From Promethearchaeota archaeon (GTDB taxonomy: Archaea; Asgardarchaeota; Lokiarchaeia; Sigynarchaeales; SOKP01), in assembly GCA_030605085.1 (NCBI GenBank), contig JAUWBH010000005.1:1-64000 (forward strand): 64,000 nucleotides of DNA. Reading direction: 5' to 3'. Of the stretch, positions 1 to 8,658 are shown piece after piece. The position numbers and the translations under genes are program-made. A model generated the notes under the pieces. It made no database searches. It worked only from the letters and a program-made list of their open reading frames with translations, and was not told the DNA's origin. Each line of letters starts with the position of its first letter. The first letter of the stretch is position 1.

Positions 1-132
1 GAGAAAGGAATTCTACCACAAAAGAGGGAAGCAACGAATATTGCTAAAGAGAGATTAGAACTGGAAAAGGAAAAATTGGAATTAGAAAAGGAAAAGTTAG
101 AAGTAAAGAAAAAAAACAATCAAGAAATATAG
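1..132 (+). CDS. C-terminal end of a coiled-coil protein (partial)
   Basis: The window opens inside a reading frame that runs 43 codons to a TAG at 130-132. The peptide is almost entirely Glu, Lys and Leu in a repeated LEKEK-type pattern, which predicts a charged coiled coil. The start and any catalytic domain lie outside the window, so no function can be given. Its last 36 bases overlap the end of the convergent membrane protein gene on the minus strand. Confidence 0.5.
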   Translation, partial: EKGILPQKREATNIAKERLELEKEKLELEKEKLEVKKKNNQEI

Positions 133-717
133 TGCGCATTCCCTTTCTTTTTGGATATAATCATTATCTTCGTTAATATTATTCATACCTTTCATTACCT
201 CCTCAATACTACTATTTCTTTCTAAATTATTAATTTTAACATTTATTCCATTACTATTTTCTATATTCTCTATTTTTATCAAATCGTTCTCGTATTCGTA
301 ATATTCGTAGTCTGGTTCAAATTGTAGCTCTTTATCTTCGTTGTTTTCTACACCTTTAGCGTTTTTAACTTCACTATCCTTCAAATCTTTCGTTTCTTCG
401 TTACTTCTATACAAATTGTCCTCATACAGAGAAGATAAAAACAAATACGCTGAAACGCACAATATTATGAAGAAAATGTTGCTATAAACTACCGAATCCG
501 AAGATTTCAACGATAAAAGCGTTTGGTTTAAGTTAGAGGCTGATATTAAAACGTAAAGAATTACCAATATTACGATTAAAGAAATTATACCAAATTTTAA
601 TTGTAAAGAAAAATAGGTCTTACTTCGATATTTATAAAATAACACTATTACAACTAAAACGCAGGTTAAAATTAAATAAATTAAGAAAAACTCGAAAGAA
701 GAAATGAAATTTGACAT
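97..717 (-). CDS. Hypothetical membrane protein, three TM helices and acidic tail
   Basis: I do not recognise a family in this 206-residue protein. Three hydrophobic helices are visible at about residues 8-27, 41-62 and 76-96. A long hydrophilic tail rich in Asp, Glu and Asn follows, with a Tyr-rich stretch (YEYYEYEND). By composition the tail is probably cytoplasmic. The C-terminus is hydrophobic again (LYFLIVFFLYF) and lies in the part that overlaps the convergent partial gene at 1-132, so the true end is a little uncertain. The next gene, on the same strand, is also a small membrane protein, and the two may be co-transcribed. Confidence 0.55.
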   Translation of the reverse strand: MSNFISSFEFFLIYLILTCVLVVIVLFYKYRSKTYFSLQLKFGIISLIVILVILYVLISASNLNQTLLSLKSSDSVVYSNIFFIILCVSAYLFLSSLYEDNLYRSNEETKDLKDSEVKNAKGVENNEDKELQFEPDYEYYEYENDLIKIENIENSNGINVKINNLERNSSIEEVMKGMNNINEDNDYIQKERECALYFLIVFFLYF

Positions 718-737
718 GTTCCTACAACTGTCTATAA

Positions 738-1253
738 CTACACCTTATGCAACTTATAAATTGGTATAAATTGCGGTATAAATAAAGGGGGAAAAAAGAA
801 TACAATAAAATAAAAACCAACTGCTAGAATCACACGCACGGGTTTACTCTTTGATTTATTTATAATCTTATCTCCAATAAATTTGTGGAACGGCGTTAAA
901 CCTTCATCTGATTCTTTACTCAACGCGATAAACAAAAAATCTATTAGAGGGTAAAAAGATATATAAGCCAGACATATAACAAAGGGAATGAGTAAAACCA
1001 AAGGATCTATTTTCGGCGCGGGCGTTGTGCTACTTTCCCAGAATTCAGGTGTTTCTACGGTAAATATGAAAGCCATACTTATAACAACCATTATAGCTAA
1101 TCCAAAGACAACTCCATAAACAATACATTCAAACCGATCTTTAAGGTTAAACTCGCCTTTTTTAACCAATGCGACTTGTTTATAAATAATGAAAAACCCT
1201 AAAGTGGAAACGTCAATAAAGATTATAAGGAGTACAATTATTATAGCGTCCAT
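738..1253 (-). CDS. Hypothetical membrane protein, four TM helices
   Basis: This 171-residue protein has hydrophobic segments at about residues 3-23, 44-66, 85-108 and 140-160, joined by short charged loops (KKGEFNLKDR, KFIGDKIINKSKSKP). No catalytic motif or named family is visible. It lies 20 bases upstream of the membrane protein at 97-717 on the same strand, so a two-gene membrane operon is likely. Confidence 0.55.
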   Translation of the reverse strand: MDAIIIVLLIIFIDVSTLGFFIIYKQVALVKKGEFNLKDRFECIVYGVVFGLAIMVVISMAFIFTVETPEFWESSTTPAPKIDPLVLLIPFVICLAYISFYPLIDFLFIALSKESDEGLTPFHKFIGDKIINKSKSKPVRVILAVGFYFIVFFFPPLFIPQFIPIYKLHKV

Positions 1254-1369
1254 TTACTTCACAGAATTTTATAGAATATTAATAAATTAATAGAAATTTT
1301 ATTTTCTAATCATGATTTGCATATTATATAAAGTTAATTTATTTTATTAAATTCTGGTAGGTAAAAAAT

Positions 1370-1951
1370 TTGCATAAAATAGAAGATAACTTAAACGATT
1401 ATCTAAATAGAATTAACTTCATTTTTAAAAACGAGGAAATATATACAAATTGTACAAAAAATTACGATGGTTTTGCTCCATTTGGGGAAAAATTTTCGTT
1501 TGAAAAAGGAAAGAATTACAAACTTAAATTCTTCATCGCTAAAATTTTCATAGAAAATAACATTTTGGAAATAGCTACTAACGAAAAATGCGATAATATT
1601 GACGTTCAACGATTCGCTATAGCAGAAAGAGACGATCCAAAAATTATGCAGCAAGGAGATTATTTTTTGAATAAAATTAAAGAATTTAAGGCTTTCTTGG
1701 AAATGGATGTAAAAGACGGCAAGAAACCACTATTGGACTTAGACAGATTTAATTCCTATTTATCCGATCTAATAGGTATTAGATTATTAAAATTATTGAG
1801 ACTATCTAAGACAGAAATATCCATAATCGATGAACGAAATTTAACTTTTTCTGAAAAAAAGTTATATGATGGGATTTACAAATTTATTTTTACATGGAGA
1901 AAATTTTTTTTAAGTAAAAACAAAGGGAATAATAGCACAGAGATTAGTTAA
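1370..1951 (+). CDS. Probable GINS complex subunit (Gins23-like replication factor)
   Basis: The 193-residue protein starts at a TTG. Residues about 45-65 read GKNYKLKFFIAKIFIENN, matching the small beta-rich B domain of the Psf2/Psf3 group, where a 'G.y.lp.w.A..L' pattern is typical. It is followed by a helical region with RFNSYLSDLIGIRLLKLL and LTFSEKKLYDGIYKFIFTWR, which resembles the GINS A domain (Arg and Lys before a hydrophobic stretch, then an acidic segment and a long helix). B-before-A order is that of Gins23. GINS bridges the MCM helicase and its partners at the fork. The assignment rests on pattern only. It is convergent with pyrE, with only 4 bases between the stops. Confidence 0.5.
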   Translation: MHKIEDNLNDYLNRINFIFKNEEIYTNCTKNYDGFAPFGEKFSFEKGKNYKLKFFIAKIFIENNILEIATNEKCDNIDVQRFAIAERDDPKIMQQGDYFLNKIKEFKAFLEMDVKDGKKPLLDLDRFNSYLSDLIGIRLLKLLRLSKTEISIIDERNLTFSEKKLYDGIYKFIFTWRKFFLSKNKGNNSTEIS

Positions 1952-1955
1952 CTTT

Positions 1956-2639
1956 TTAAAGAAGAGTAATCTCTTTAATTCCATATGTTTTAAAATAATT
2001 TTCTATATGTCTGGCTATGTCTTCACCCGGTTGGATTAAATTGTATACTGTTGGTAATAACTCAATCGCATCACTCATAGCGTAGTAATTCATACCTTTA
2101 TCCTTAATAATTTCCTCAACACTTTTACCATCGTCTCTTAATTCATTTCTATTTGTTAGTCCTATTGCTGCGATTATTTCAACTCTTAATTCTTTTAAAC
2201 TGTTAATCGAGGATAATAAAGAGCCGCCAGTAGTGGTAGTATCTTCAAGAATAATGACTTTTCCTCTTGGGACACCTAAAAAATACTTATCTTTAGGATC
2301 TCCATGTTCTTTTGGTTTTGCGCGTCCCATAGATAAACTATAAATATTTTTATCGTAATGAAGTTGGCTTTTAGCATATTTATATTGAGTAAGAATACCC
2401 AACTTAGTTGCACCCTCAGGAACACCGAAGAAACAATCAGGTTTTAATTTTAAATTGTTCACATAATCTATAACAAAATCAGTTAATATATCGAGTGAAA
2501 AGACATCTTCCGCTATATTTCTCCAATTCACATACCAATAAGAAAGTCTGCCAGATTTTAGTTTTAAAGGTTCTTTAAAAAAACCAATTACATTATTTTC
2601 GACTATAAACTTGTAAAATTTTTTTTTTTCCCAATTCAT
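1956..2639 (-). CDS. pyrE: Orotate phosphoribosyltransferase
   Basis: This 227-residue enzyme joins orotate and PRPP to make orotidine 5'-phosphate in pyrimidine synthesis. The PRPP-binding loop of type I phosphoribosyltransferases is clear: KVIILEDTTTTGGS at about residues 127-140, where acidic residues are followed by the Thr/Gly loop. The N-terminal hood fits the family (FFKEPLKLKSGRLSYWYVN). It is slightly longer than many bacterial PyrE proteins but complete. The gene lies 11 bases downstream of the 172-residue hypothetical protein on the same strand, at the end of the series that begins with top6B. Confidence 0.9.
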   Translation of the reverse strand: MNWEKKKFYKFIVENNVIGFFKEPLKLKSGRLSYWYVNWRNIAEDVFSLDILTDFVIDYVNNLKLKPDCFFGVPEGATKLGILTQYKYAKSQLHYDKNIYSLSMGRAKPKEHGDPKDKYFLGVPRGKVIILEDTTTTGGSLLSSINSLKELRVEIIAAIGLTNRNELRDDGKSVEEIIKDKGMNYYAMSDAIELLPTVYNLIQPGEDIARHIENYFKTYGIKEITLL

Positions 2640-2650
2640 ATGGAATATAA

Positions 2651-3169
2651 TTATTCTTTTAAAGTTAAATATTCCCGTCTCACTTTTGCGTATTCTTCTC
2701 CACTAATTTTTCCGGCTAAAAATAGTTTTTCTTTTTCTCGCATAACTTTTCTTTTTTTAGCTAATTCTTTTTTTCTATCAGCTTTCGTAAAATTATCTGA
2801 AATATTTTGAGCGAGTTTAAGGATTTTTTTATTTTTATTTTTTAATAATTTTTCTAAATAGGATTTGATCGGTCTAGTCATTTCGATATTCTTTTTAGAA
2901 AGCTCTTCAATCCGTTCAAGAGCTGAAATAATTTCTTCGTTATTATCCCCTTCTAATACGGATATTAATCTAGGAATAGCCACATCCTTAAGAATTTCGT
3001 CAAGATAAGTTGAGATTTCCTTTTTTAATTTTGCCTCTTCATAAAGAGGTAATTGTTTTTCCCGAATATACTCTATAAAAATTAGTGGAAGTTCCACTGG
3101 CCACTCTTGCATTTTATCCTTATCAATTAGCTGTACTATTCCACCATCATTTTTATGAAATATTCTCAT
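2651..3169 (-). CDS. Hypothetical helical protein with SHOCT-like C-terminus
   Basis: I do not recognise a named family for this 172-residue protein. The centre (about residues 50-130) is all helical with HEAT-like spacing (AIPRLISVLEGDNNEEIISALERIEELS). After a Lys-rich linker, the last 30 residues (EKLFLAGKISGEEYAKVRREYL) resemble the short SHOCT helix pair, which often serves in oligomerisation. It lies between the zinc-ribbon gene and pyrE, with 11 bases to pyrE, so co-transcription with pyrE is likely. Confidence 0.6.
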   Translation of the reverse strand: MRIFHKNDGGIVQLIDKDKMQEWPVELPLIFIEYIREKQLPLYEEAKLKKEISTYLDEILKDVAIPRLISVLEGDNNEEIISALERIEELSKKNIEMTRPIKSYLEKLLKNKNKKILKLAQNISDNFTKADRKKELAKKRKVMREKEKLFLAGKISGEEYAKVRREYLTLKE

Positions 3170-3228
3170 AATTTTTAATATATATTTAATTTATTTATAA
3201 ATTATTACTTCTCTTTTTTCTAAAGTTT

Positions 3229-3459
3229 TTATCGTCTCTGAGTCGAGATAAGTTGTGAATTTATTATCTTTATTTTTAAAGCGAGTTTCTCGTATTCATC
3301 GTGTCCATAACTGATGAAGATGTTCCTGGAGATTGTTTTTGTTTCCAGCTTAAATTCGTACTCACAATCTTCATTCCTACAAATATATGTTTTAAGTTTT
3401 TTAACGTGGATTGGATTTGTAGCTCCGCATCTAGGGCATTTAATACTACTTTCTTCCAT
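3229..3459 (-). CDS. Zinc-ribbon protein ending in a truncated TIR-like segment
   Basis: Residues 8-11 (CPRC) and 27-33 (CRNEDC) form a zinc ribbon. It is followed by NIFISYGHDEYEKLALKIK, which looks like the first strand and helix of a TIR/SEFIR domain ('ifiSYgHde...la..ik'). The frame then stops after about 12 more residues, so most of the roughly 130-residue TIR fold is missing. Only about 60 bases separate the stop from the next gene, so the rest has been deleted rather than shifted in frame. It may survive as a small zinc-ribbon protein or be a remnant. It lies 36 bases downstream of top6A. Confidence 0.55.
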   Translation of the reverse strand: MEESSIKCPRCGATNPIHVKKLKTYICRNEDCEYEFKLETKTISRNIFISYGHDEYEKLALKIKIINSQLISTQRR

Positions 3460-3495
3460 TCAATAACACCTTATAAAAAAATCCTTAGAATATTA

Positions 3496-4677
3496 TCAAA
3501 TCCAATCTCCAGTTGTAAGCTTCTCAGGTAAATATTGTTCAGTCAAAAACTCGAACCCGTGGGAAGAAAGAACTTGTATTTCTGCTTTTACCTCCATTTT
3601 TAAAGCAAGAGAAAGATCTTGGTGCCAAGCTTGATTTTTTTTAACGAAATCCTCGTTAAGCATTTCTTTCGTTCGTTTGATGTCCATTTTAGTCATAGGA
3701 AGTCTTCCATCTTTTGGTATGTTATATTTATCTAAATCTCTTGTCAACACACCTAGAAGCTTTATATTGGGTGTAGCAAGAAAGGGAGATTCATAACTAA
3801 GTCTCTTCGACCCACGTAAATATACCAAATGGATATAGTGCCCGTAGGGGTCCGAATCTACTAAACTAAACACGGGTAGGTTTAGATTTTTACTTAGATT
3901 TTTTAAAAACATGCGCGTTGCGATATCTGCTGCTCCTTTTGCTGTTAGAATAATACAAGGATATTTTTTCCAAAACCGTGCCTCTGATAACCGAATCATT
4001 GCTGCATCCTTCTCAACAACTAAAATAAATTCTGCATCTGATTCGAGTATTTCAATATTATCAAGCATCGGACTAATAGTCCATCCACCACTTCCTAAAC
4101 CCTCTAAATCAATAATATCGCTCTTATCTCTAATACGAAGTCTACCAATACACGATCCTTTCGCGGAAGCTATGATATGGGTTGAATTTCTAATCGTATA
4201 AAGCATTGTAGCAATATCTTCTATGCTTTTATCGCTATTTTTCTGGTCCCCAAATAATTTCACATCTGAATAAAAAACCTCTCTTTTAGTTGCGTGTAAA
4301 TCTTTGTTCAATAACTCGATAACGATTTCGAGAACCCTCATTAATCTAGTCATATCCGCCACACTGGCAAGGGAATGAAATTGTTTTTCCATTATTTGCT
4401 TACCAAGAAGTAATAAATCATTTTCCTCGTCCCAAATGATATTTGAACTCGATCTTGAAGGTAACTGAATTGACGGCCTTCCCGTATTGTAAATTTTTTC
4501 TATGATATCGTCAACTAAGTTATAAACTCTTTTAATAGTTTCTTTTTTGTTAAGATCATCAATTTTAATAGTATCCTTAGGCAATTTAATGTCTCTTTTT
4601 TCGTGTTTTTTTCCTATATATTCCAAGAATAATTCTTTCGCAGCTCTTAAATCGTGTTCTTTTTTCTTTTTTGCCAT
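3496..4677 (-). CDS. top6A: DNA topoisomerase VI subunit A (Spo11 family)
   Basis: This 393-residue DNA-cleaving subunit of topo VI has full family length. The 5Y-CAP domain carries the catalytic tyrosine in KREVFYSDV (about residues 135-143), followed by an acidic DQKNSD region. The Toprim domain is complete: FILVVEKDAA supplies the first Glu, and LVDSDPYG (about residues 281-288) supplies the Asp pair that binds magnesium, followed by the typical HLVYLRGSKRL segment. The enzyme makes a transient double-strand break for ATP-driven strand passage with Top6B. It starts 16 bases after the top6B stop, so the two are surely one operon. Confidence 0.95.
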   Translation of the reverse strand: MAKKKKEHDLRAAKELFLEYIGKKHEKRDIKLPKDTIKIDDLNKKETIKRVYNLVDDIIEKIYNTGRPSIQLPSRSSSNIIWDEENDLLLLGKQIMEKQFHSLASVADMTRLMRVLEIVIELLNKDLHATKREVFYSDVKLFGDQKNSDKSIEDIATMLYTIRNSTHIIASAKGSCIGRLRIRDKSDIIDLEGLGSGGWTISPMLDNIEILESDAEFILVVEKDAAMIRLSEARFWKKYPCIILTAKGAADIATRMFLKNLSKNLNLPVFSLVDSDPYGHYIHLVYLRGSKRLSYESPFLATPNIKLLGVLTRDLDKYNIPKDGRLPMTKMDIKRTKEMLNEDFVKKNQAWHQDLSLALKMEVKAEIQVLSSHGFEFLTEQYLPEKLTTGDWI

Positions 4678-4693
4678 AATTTATTCAATTCCT

Positions 4694-7600
4694 TTATTTT
4701 AATTTCCAATGCTTTTTTCCTTTTTTAATGTCGACTATTACTTTTTCTTCGCGCTCTAATTGTTTTAGTTTTATCTGGAGATAACGTGCATCCATCATAT
4801 CCCTTATTTTCAATTTAAAAATGAGATGTTTTACGGTTTGCCATTCCTTAGATAAGACAGACATGATATTATCGGTTGTTATTATAGGTAATTTCGTTTG
4901 TTTTGGCTTTTGAGGTAAAGTTTTTGGTTTTAAAGGTGAGACTTTTGGTTTTGAAGCAGCAGTTTTCGATTTGGGCTTAGAAGGGGTTTCTCCTCTTGAT
5001 GCTTGTAAGCGTGCTTTAGCAGCTTTCATTGTTCCTGGGGGTAAAGGTTTAAACTTTACTGGTTCTTTAGGCCTAAACTTTTCTATTTTTGGTTTTACTT
5101 TTGATGGTTTTTCTTTAAGCGATTCTTGAATTTTGCTAATTATATCCTCTTTTTTTATTTTAGAAGCGATTTGAAGGTTGTTTTTTTTGCAGTAATTTCT
5201 CAATTTTACATTTGTCCAACTCTCGAGAGTTTTTGCTGAAATTACTTCTTTTATTGGCTCAGTTTTCTTAACAACAACTTCTTTTTTAGGGATTTTCTCT
5301 AATTTTACAACTATTTCTTTCCTTAATACTTCTTTTTCAATTTCTTTTTCTTTAATTATATCTTTCTTAGGTTCTATTTTCGCTATTTCAGGTTTTTCAA
5401 CTTCTAATTTTGTTATGGCAGGTGGAGTCTTTCTTACGATGGCATTTCTCATTAAATCTGCCAAAACACGTTCGTTAATTTTATCTTTGTATTTACTTTC
5501 ACCCTCTGAAGCTATAGTATACAAACTTTTAACGAAAATAGGGATATATTTCTCGATTAAACTAGCTCTTTTTTCGCTTTTATGTAATGTTGCTCTTCGA
5601 TTGAGATAAATCCGTAATTTTCTTCCTATAGCTTCGAGACAAAATTTAATCTCTTTGATTAAGTTTTCATCATCAGCTAATGCGTTTTTAGATTGGGATT
5701 TAAACATTAAGTGAACAAAAGGTCCTGAAACATTTACAAGAAGCTTTATCGACCCTTTAGGAAGGTTATTATCGTAAGTCTCTAATTTATAATTCTTCCA
5801 ATTGACGGATTGTACTGCCTTAGTTATCGCACAATCGGCGCTATCCCTTAATTTAGGAGTTCTATTTACAAATCTTAATAAAACATCCCTAGAACGCTTA
5901 GGTATTTCGATACGCGTAGAATGAGCTAAAACTGCTTCAACAACAAATGCTAAACCTTTTCCACTTGTTGGATCTCTAGTTTCAGCTGCTATAAAATCGT
6001 CATGCCTTGTAAAATTTTCAATGAAATATTCAAATATTTCTCCATAACTGTTTATAGATTCATCATCCGTATATGTGAGAATTGCACTTATAGATTGTTT
6101 AAATTGATCATCTTCCAAACTTTTTTCCCTAATATCCATATTTGCTAAAATCAGAGAATTTAAATCTATAAGGTCTTTTTCATTCACCCTAATTTGATCT
6201 AAAACTTCGTCCTCAACTTCAGGATCTTCTTGAATGACGGCTTTTCTCCTTTCTTCATATAAAACATCGATAGTTTTACTAAAACTTTCTACGGGCGTAT
6301 CAAAATCGTCTAAATTTTCGGAAATTTTTAATCCTAATTCTTTTATTAATGTGCTTTCTAAGACAGATTCTCCTACTGGAATTGCTGTGTCCGTAGGAGG
6401 TGTCATATATTTTACTGATTTGAATGCTTTAAAGAGAGATTTAAATTGTTCGTTTGTTAATTCACTTGGCTTAGTTTTGGAGATCTGAACCTCGTTAATT
6501 ATATCTTCGAAGTCGCTTCTATTTTTAATTTTTTTAGCTTCTACTAAACCATTTTTAATATTTTTGAAAAGATTATTAAATTCTTGTTTAATTTTATCTT
6601 TATTATTTCTAATTTCTTCAATATCTTTTAACAATTTTCTAAGTTCTTTTTTAATATCATTTTCTTGTTTTTTTGTTTCAGCTTTATCAAGTCGGATATT
6701 AAGTCTCTTTATTTGCTTTCTAATATTTTCTGTATTATTATTTAAATGGTTGTAGTTAGTGATCAATTCCCAGTAATTATTTTTTAACTCTTCAGAGTTT
6801 ACTTTATAAATGATTAATTTATCTCTCTCTTTTGCAGACTTTCCAAAAATCCTTTTCTCAAATCGCAGGTAAAAAATAGGCTCACTTTTTTTTTCTATAA
6901 TAGTCAGAAAACCATTTTCAAAAATAAGAAGATTTAATTTGTCTTGCAAGTCTCTTTCCGCAAGGCTTAAAATCTCATTTGCAGTTCTCGAGCTAATTCT
7001 CACAAAATTTTCTTTTAAAAACGAAGAAAGGGTGTGATTTTCAGCTTTAGTTAACAAATCTTGAAGATCACCAATATTTGTAGAGGAGGGGTGAGGTTTG
7101 GCGTATTTCGGTTCTATTGGAAAATTCGATACTTTTCTTGGATAAATATGCTCCTCGTTGTATGGATCTATATAAATTAGTGTTATATGTGGATTCATTA
7201 AGGCGGTTTCCTTCACATATACATCTGTATAACCGCGAGTATATTTGGTGTTAAGATAATCTAATTTAATATAAGTTCCGTGAAGAAAGGAAGAGTCAAC
7301 ATCTGTAGGATGAATTACATATCTTTTCTCGTTTTTGGATGTTGTAAAAAATTCTGAAACAGTAGCATAAACATTTTCTACCGATTTTGAGACGGCAACT
7401 ATCGGTCTACCAGTAGTATTTTGAGAATCGCTAAACGCACTTGGAGCTCCAAATCCTTGACTTCCTCTTGTTTGTTTTAGCTCCATGCTTTTTGAAGATG
7501 CTAAATACTTTCCAAATTTTCTCAGATCTACTTTTAACATTCCAGTGCCATTATCAAAAATTTCAAACGTATAATTCATAACATTTTTCTGGCTTAATTC

Positions 7601-8083
7601 AGATGTTAAAAACGAAGGCGCCTCGGCTTCCCTTAATCGAATAATAACGATAGGTTCCTTGTCAATTATTGGCTCTACAGGTTGGATAAGTTCTTCCATA
7701 TATTCGATTATTTTTTTTACTTCCTCTTCAACTTCAATTTTAGATTTATCATTTATTTTTTCAAATTTGCTCACGCTATCTTCCGTTTTACGAATCTCTA
7801 ACTGATCTGATTCGATAGGTTCTATACCAACTTCTTGTTTTAATGTATATCTTGCCTCATCGCTTAAAGGTTGGGATTTGCCCTTTTCCATCTGAAGTAT
7901 AGAAAGATTTTCTAATCTTAATTCATGATCGAGAGTGAATTTTACTTTTGAATCGTCTTTTTTAAGTTCATTCCACTGAAAGGATTCAATTGCGTCAAGG
8001 GCGTTATCCAAGAATTCCGCAAGATATTGAGAGTGCTTCCAATAACCGAACTCAAATCCAACCAACTGCGTTCGTTTACGCAT
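4694..8083 (-). CDS. top6B: DNA topoisomerase VI subunit B, enlarged, with SAP-like domain
   Basis: This is the ATPase subunit of topo VI. GHKL motifs are visible: EFLDNALDA (N box, about residue 23), FEIFDNGTGM (about 173) and TRGSQGFGAPSAF (about 205). The H2TH region (KYMTPPTDTAIPVGE) and the transducer domain follow. At 1129 residues it is about twice the usual 530-620. The extra parts are a 100-residue acidic insertion before the second ATPase motif (about 65-165), a coiled coil (about 430-530), a SAP-like domain (about 954-990, WTNVKLRNYCKKNN), a Lys/Pro-rich linker and a winged helix at the C-terminus. Homology (TIAGF, like the usual 'isvaeFf') continues upstream of this ATG. The open frame reaches about 8158 without ATG, GTG or TTG, so a rare start codon may be used. 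Confidence 0.93.
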   Translation of the reverse strand: MRKRTQLVGFEFGYWKHSQYLAEFLDNALDAIESFQWNELKKDDSKVKFTLDHELRLENLSILQMEKGKSQPLSDEARYTLKQEVGIEPIESDQLEIRKTEDSVSKFEKINDKSKIEVEEEVKKIIEYMEELIQPVEPIIDKEPIVIIRLREAEAPSFLTSELSQKNVMNYTFEIFDNGTGMLKVDLRKFGKYLASSKSMELKQTRGSQGFGAPSAFSDSQNTTGRPIVAVSKSVENVYATVSEFFTTSKNEKRYVIHPTDVDSSFLHGTYIKLDYLNTKYTRGYTDVYVKETALMNPHITLIYIDPYNEEHIYPRKVSNFPIEPKYAKPHPSSTNIGDLQDLLTKAENHTLSSFLKENFVRISSRTANEILSLAERDLQDKLNLLIFENGFLTIIEKKSEPIFYLRFEKRIFGKSAKERDKLIIYKVNSEELKNNYWELITNYNHLNNNTENIRKQIKRLNIRLDKAETKKQENDIKKELRKLLKDIEEIRNNKDKIKQEFNNLFKNIKNGLVEAKKIKNRSDFEDIINEVQISKTKPSELTNEQFKSLFKAFKSVKYMTPPTDTAIPVGESVLESTLIKELGLKISENLDDFDTPVESFSKTIDVLYEERRKAVIQEDPEVEDEVLDQIRVNEKDLIDLNSLILANMDIREKSLEDDQFKQSISAILTYTDDESINSYGEIFEYFIENFTRHDDFIAAETRDPTSGKGLAFVVEAVLAHSTRIEIPKRSRDVLLRFVNRTPKLRDSADCAITKAVQSVNWKNYKLETYDNNLPKGSIKLLVNVSGPFVHLMFKSQSKNALADDENLIKEIKFCLEAIGRKLRIYLNRRATLHKSEKRASLIEKYIPIFVKSLYTIASEGESKYKDKINERVLADLMRNAIVRKTPPAITKLEVEKPEIAKIEPKKDIIKEKEIEKEVLRKEIVVKLEKIPKKEVVVKKTEPIKEVISAKTLESWTNVKLRNYCKKNNLQIASKIKKEDIISKIQESLKEKPSKVKPKIEKFRPKEPVKFKPLPPGTMKAAKARLQASRGETPSKPKSKTAASKPKVSPLKPKTLPQKPKQTKLPIITTDNIMSVLSKEWQTVKHLIFKLKIRDMMDARYLQIKLKQLEREEKVIVDIKKGKKHWKLK

Positions 8084-8383
8084 GAACCCAGCGATAGTAC
8101 CTTCCTTAATTTTTCCTTCTTCTCTGGCTTTCAGTTTTAAGACACTCCCCTTTTTTGATTTTCTTTTTTACTATTACTTTATAAAAATTACATTAAAATA
8201 TACATATATTTGTATGTAAATAGTGTAAATCGAAAAACTATATTTAGCAAAAAAGAGATCACATCAAAATTACTTCTTTTTGCTTCAAATCTTAGAGAAA
8301 TTGAATTACTATTTAAATTTTTACTTTATATGGAAAAATTTAAAAAGAGGTTGTTAAAAAAGGAATTTTGAATATTTTAACAT

Positions 8384-8600
8384 TTAAAGATCTCTTATCC
8401 GGTAGTTTTCTAGAGAAATATCCAGTATTTTAGATGCGACATACCTTTTAGAATGTTTTACATGAGTTATATGCTTTTCTTTATCTATAATATAAACCTC
8501 GTTATCTCGGGATTCAAACCCCCGCGATTTTGCCTCGGGTCCTTCTTTACCAACATCGTTGGCAGCAATCAAATCTACATTCGATTTTTTAATACGGAAA
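8384..8600 (-). pseudogene. Displaced 3' end of a coaBC gene (remnant)
   Basis: The last about 70 codons of a CoaB domain are present without the rest of the gene. The peptide runs RIKKSNVDLIAANDVG, then FESRDNEVYIIDKEKH, to a normal end at YRIRDL. Over the final 44 residues I count 39 identities with the intact coaBC end at 11219-11350. At DNA level I count about 105 matches in 129 aligned bases, mostly differing at silent positions. It is 6 residues longer than the intact copy just before GFESRD. Similarity stops at about 8600, inside the 23-base palindrome at 8590-8612. Same strand as coaBC, with the two-gene insert in between. Confidence 0.8.
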
Positions 8601-8612
8601 ATTTCCGTATTA
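8590..8612. promoter_or_regulatory. Perfect palindrome at the element junction
   Basis: TAATACGGAAA and its exact complement TTTCCGTATTA flank a single A: 11-base arms in 23 bases. It sits exactly where similarity of the coaBC remnant to the intact gene ends and about 47 bases before the first gene of the insert. It could be an operator for that gene, a recognition site of the encoded nuclease, or a product of insertion. The intact coaBC has no palindrome at the matching place. Confidence 0.5.
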
Positions 8613-8658
8613 TTTAACGAAATTTAATTGGAGAGATATTTATTTACTAATAGAATAC

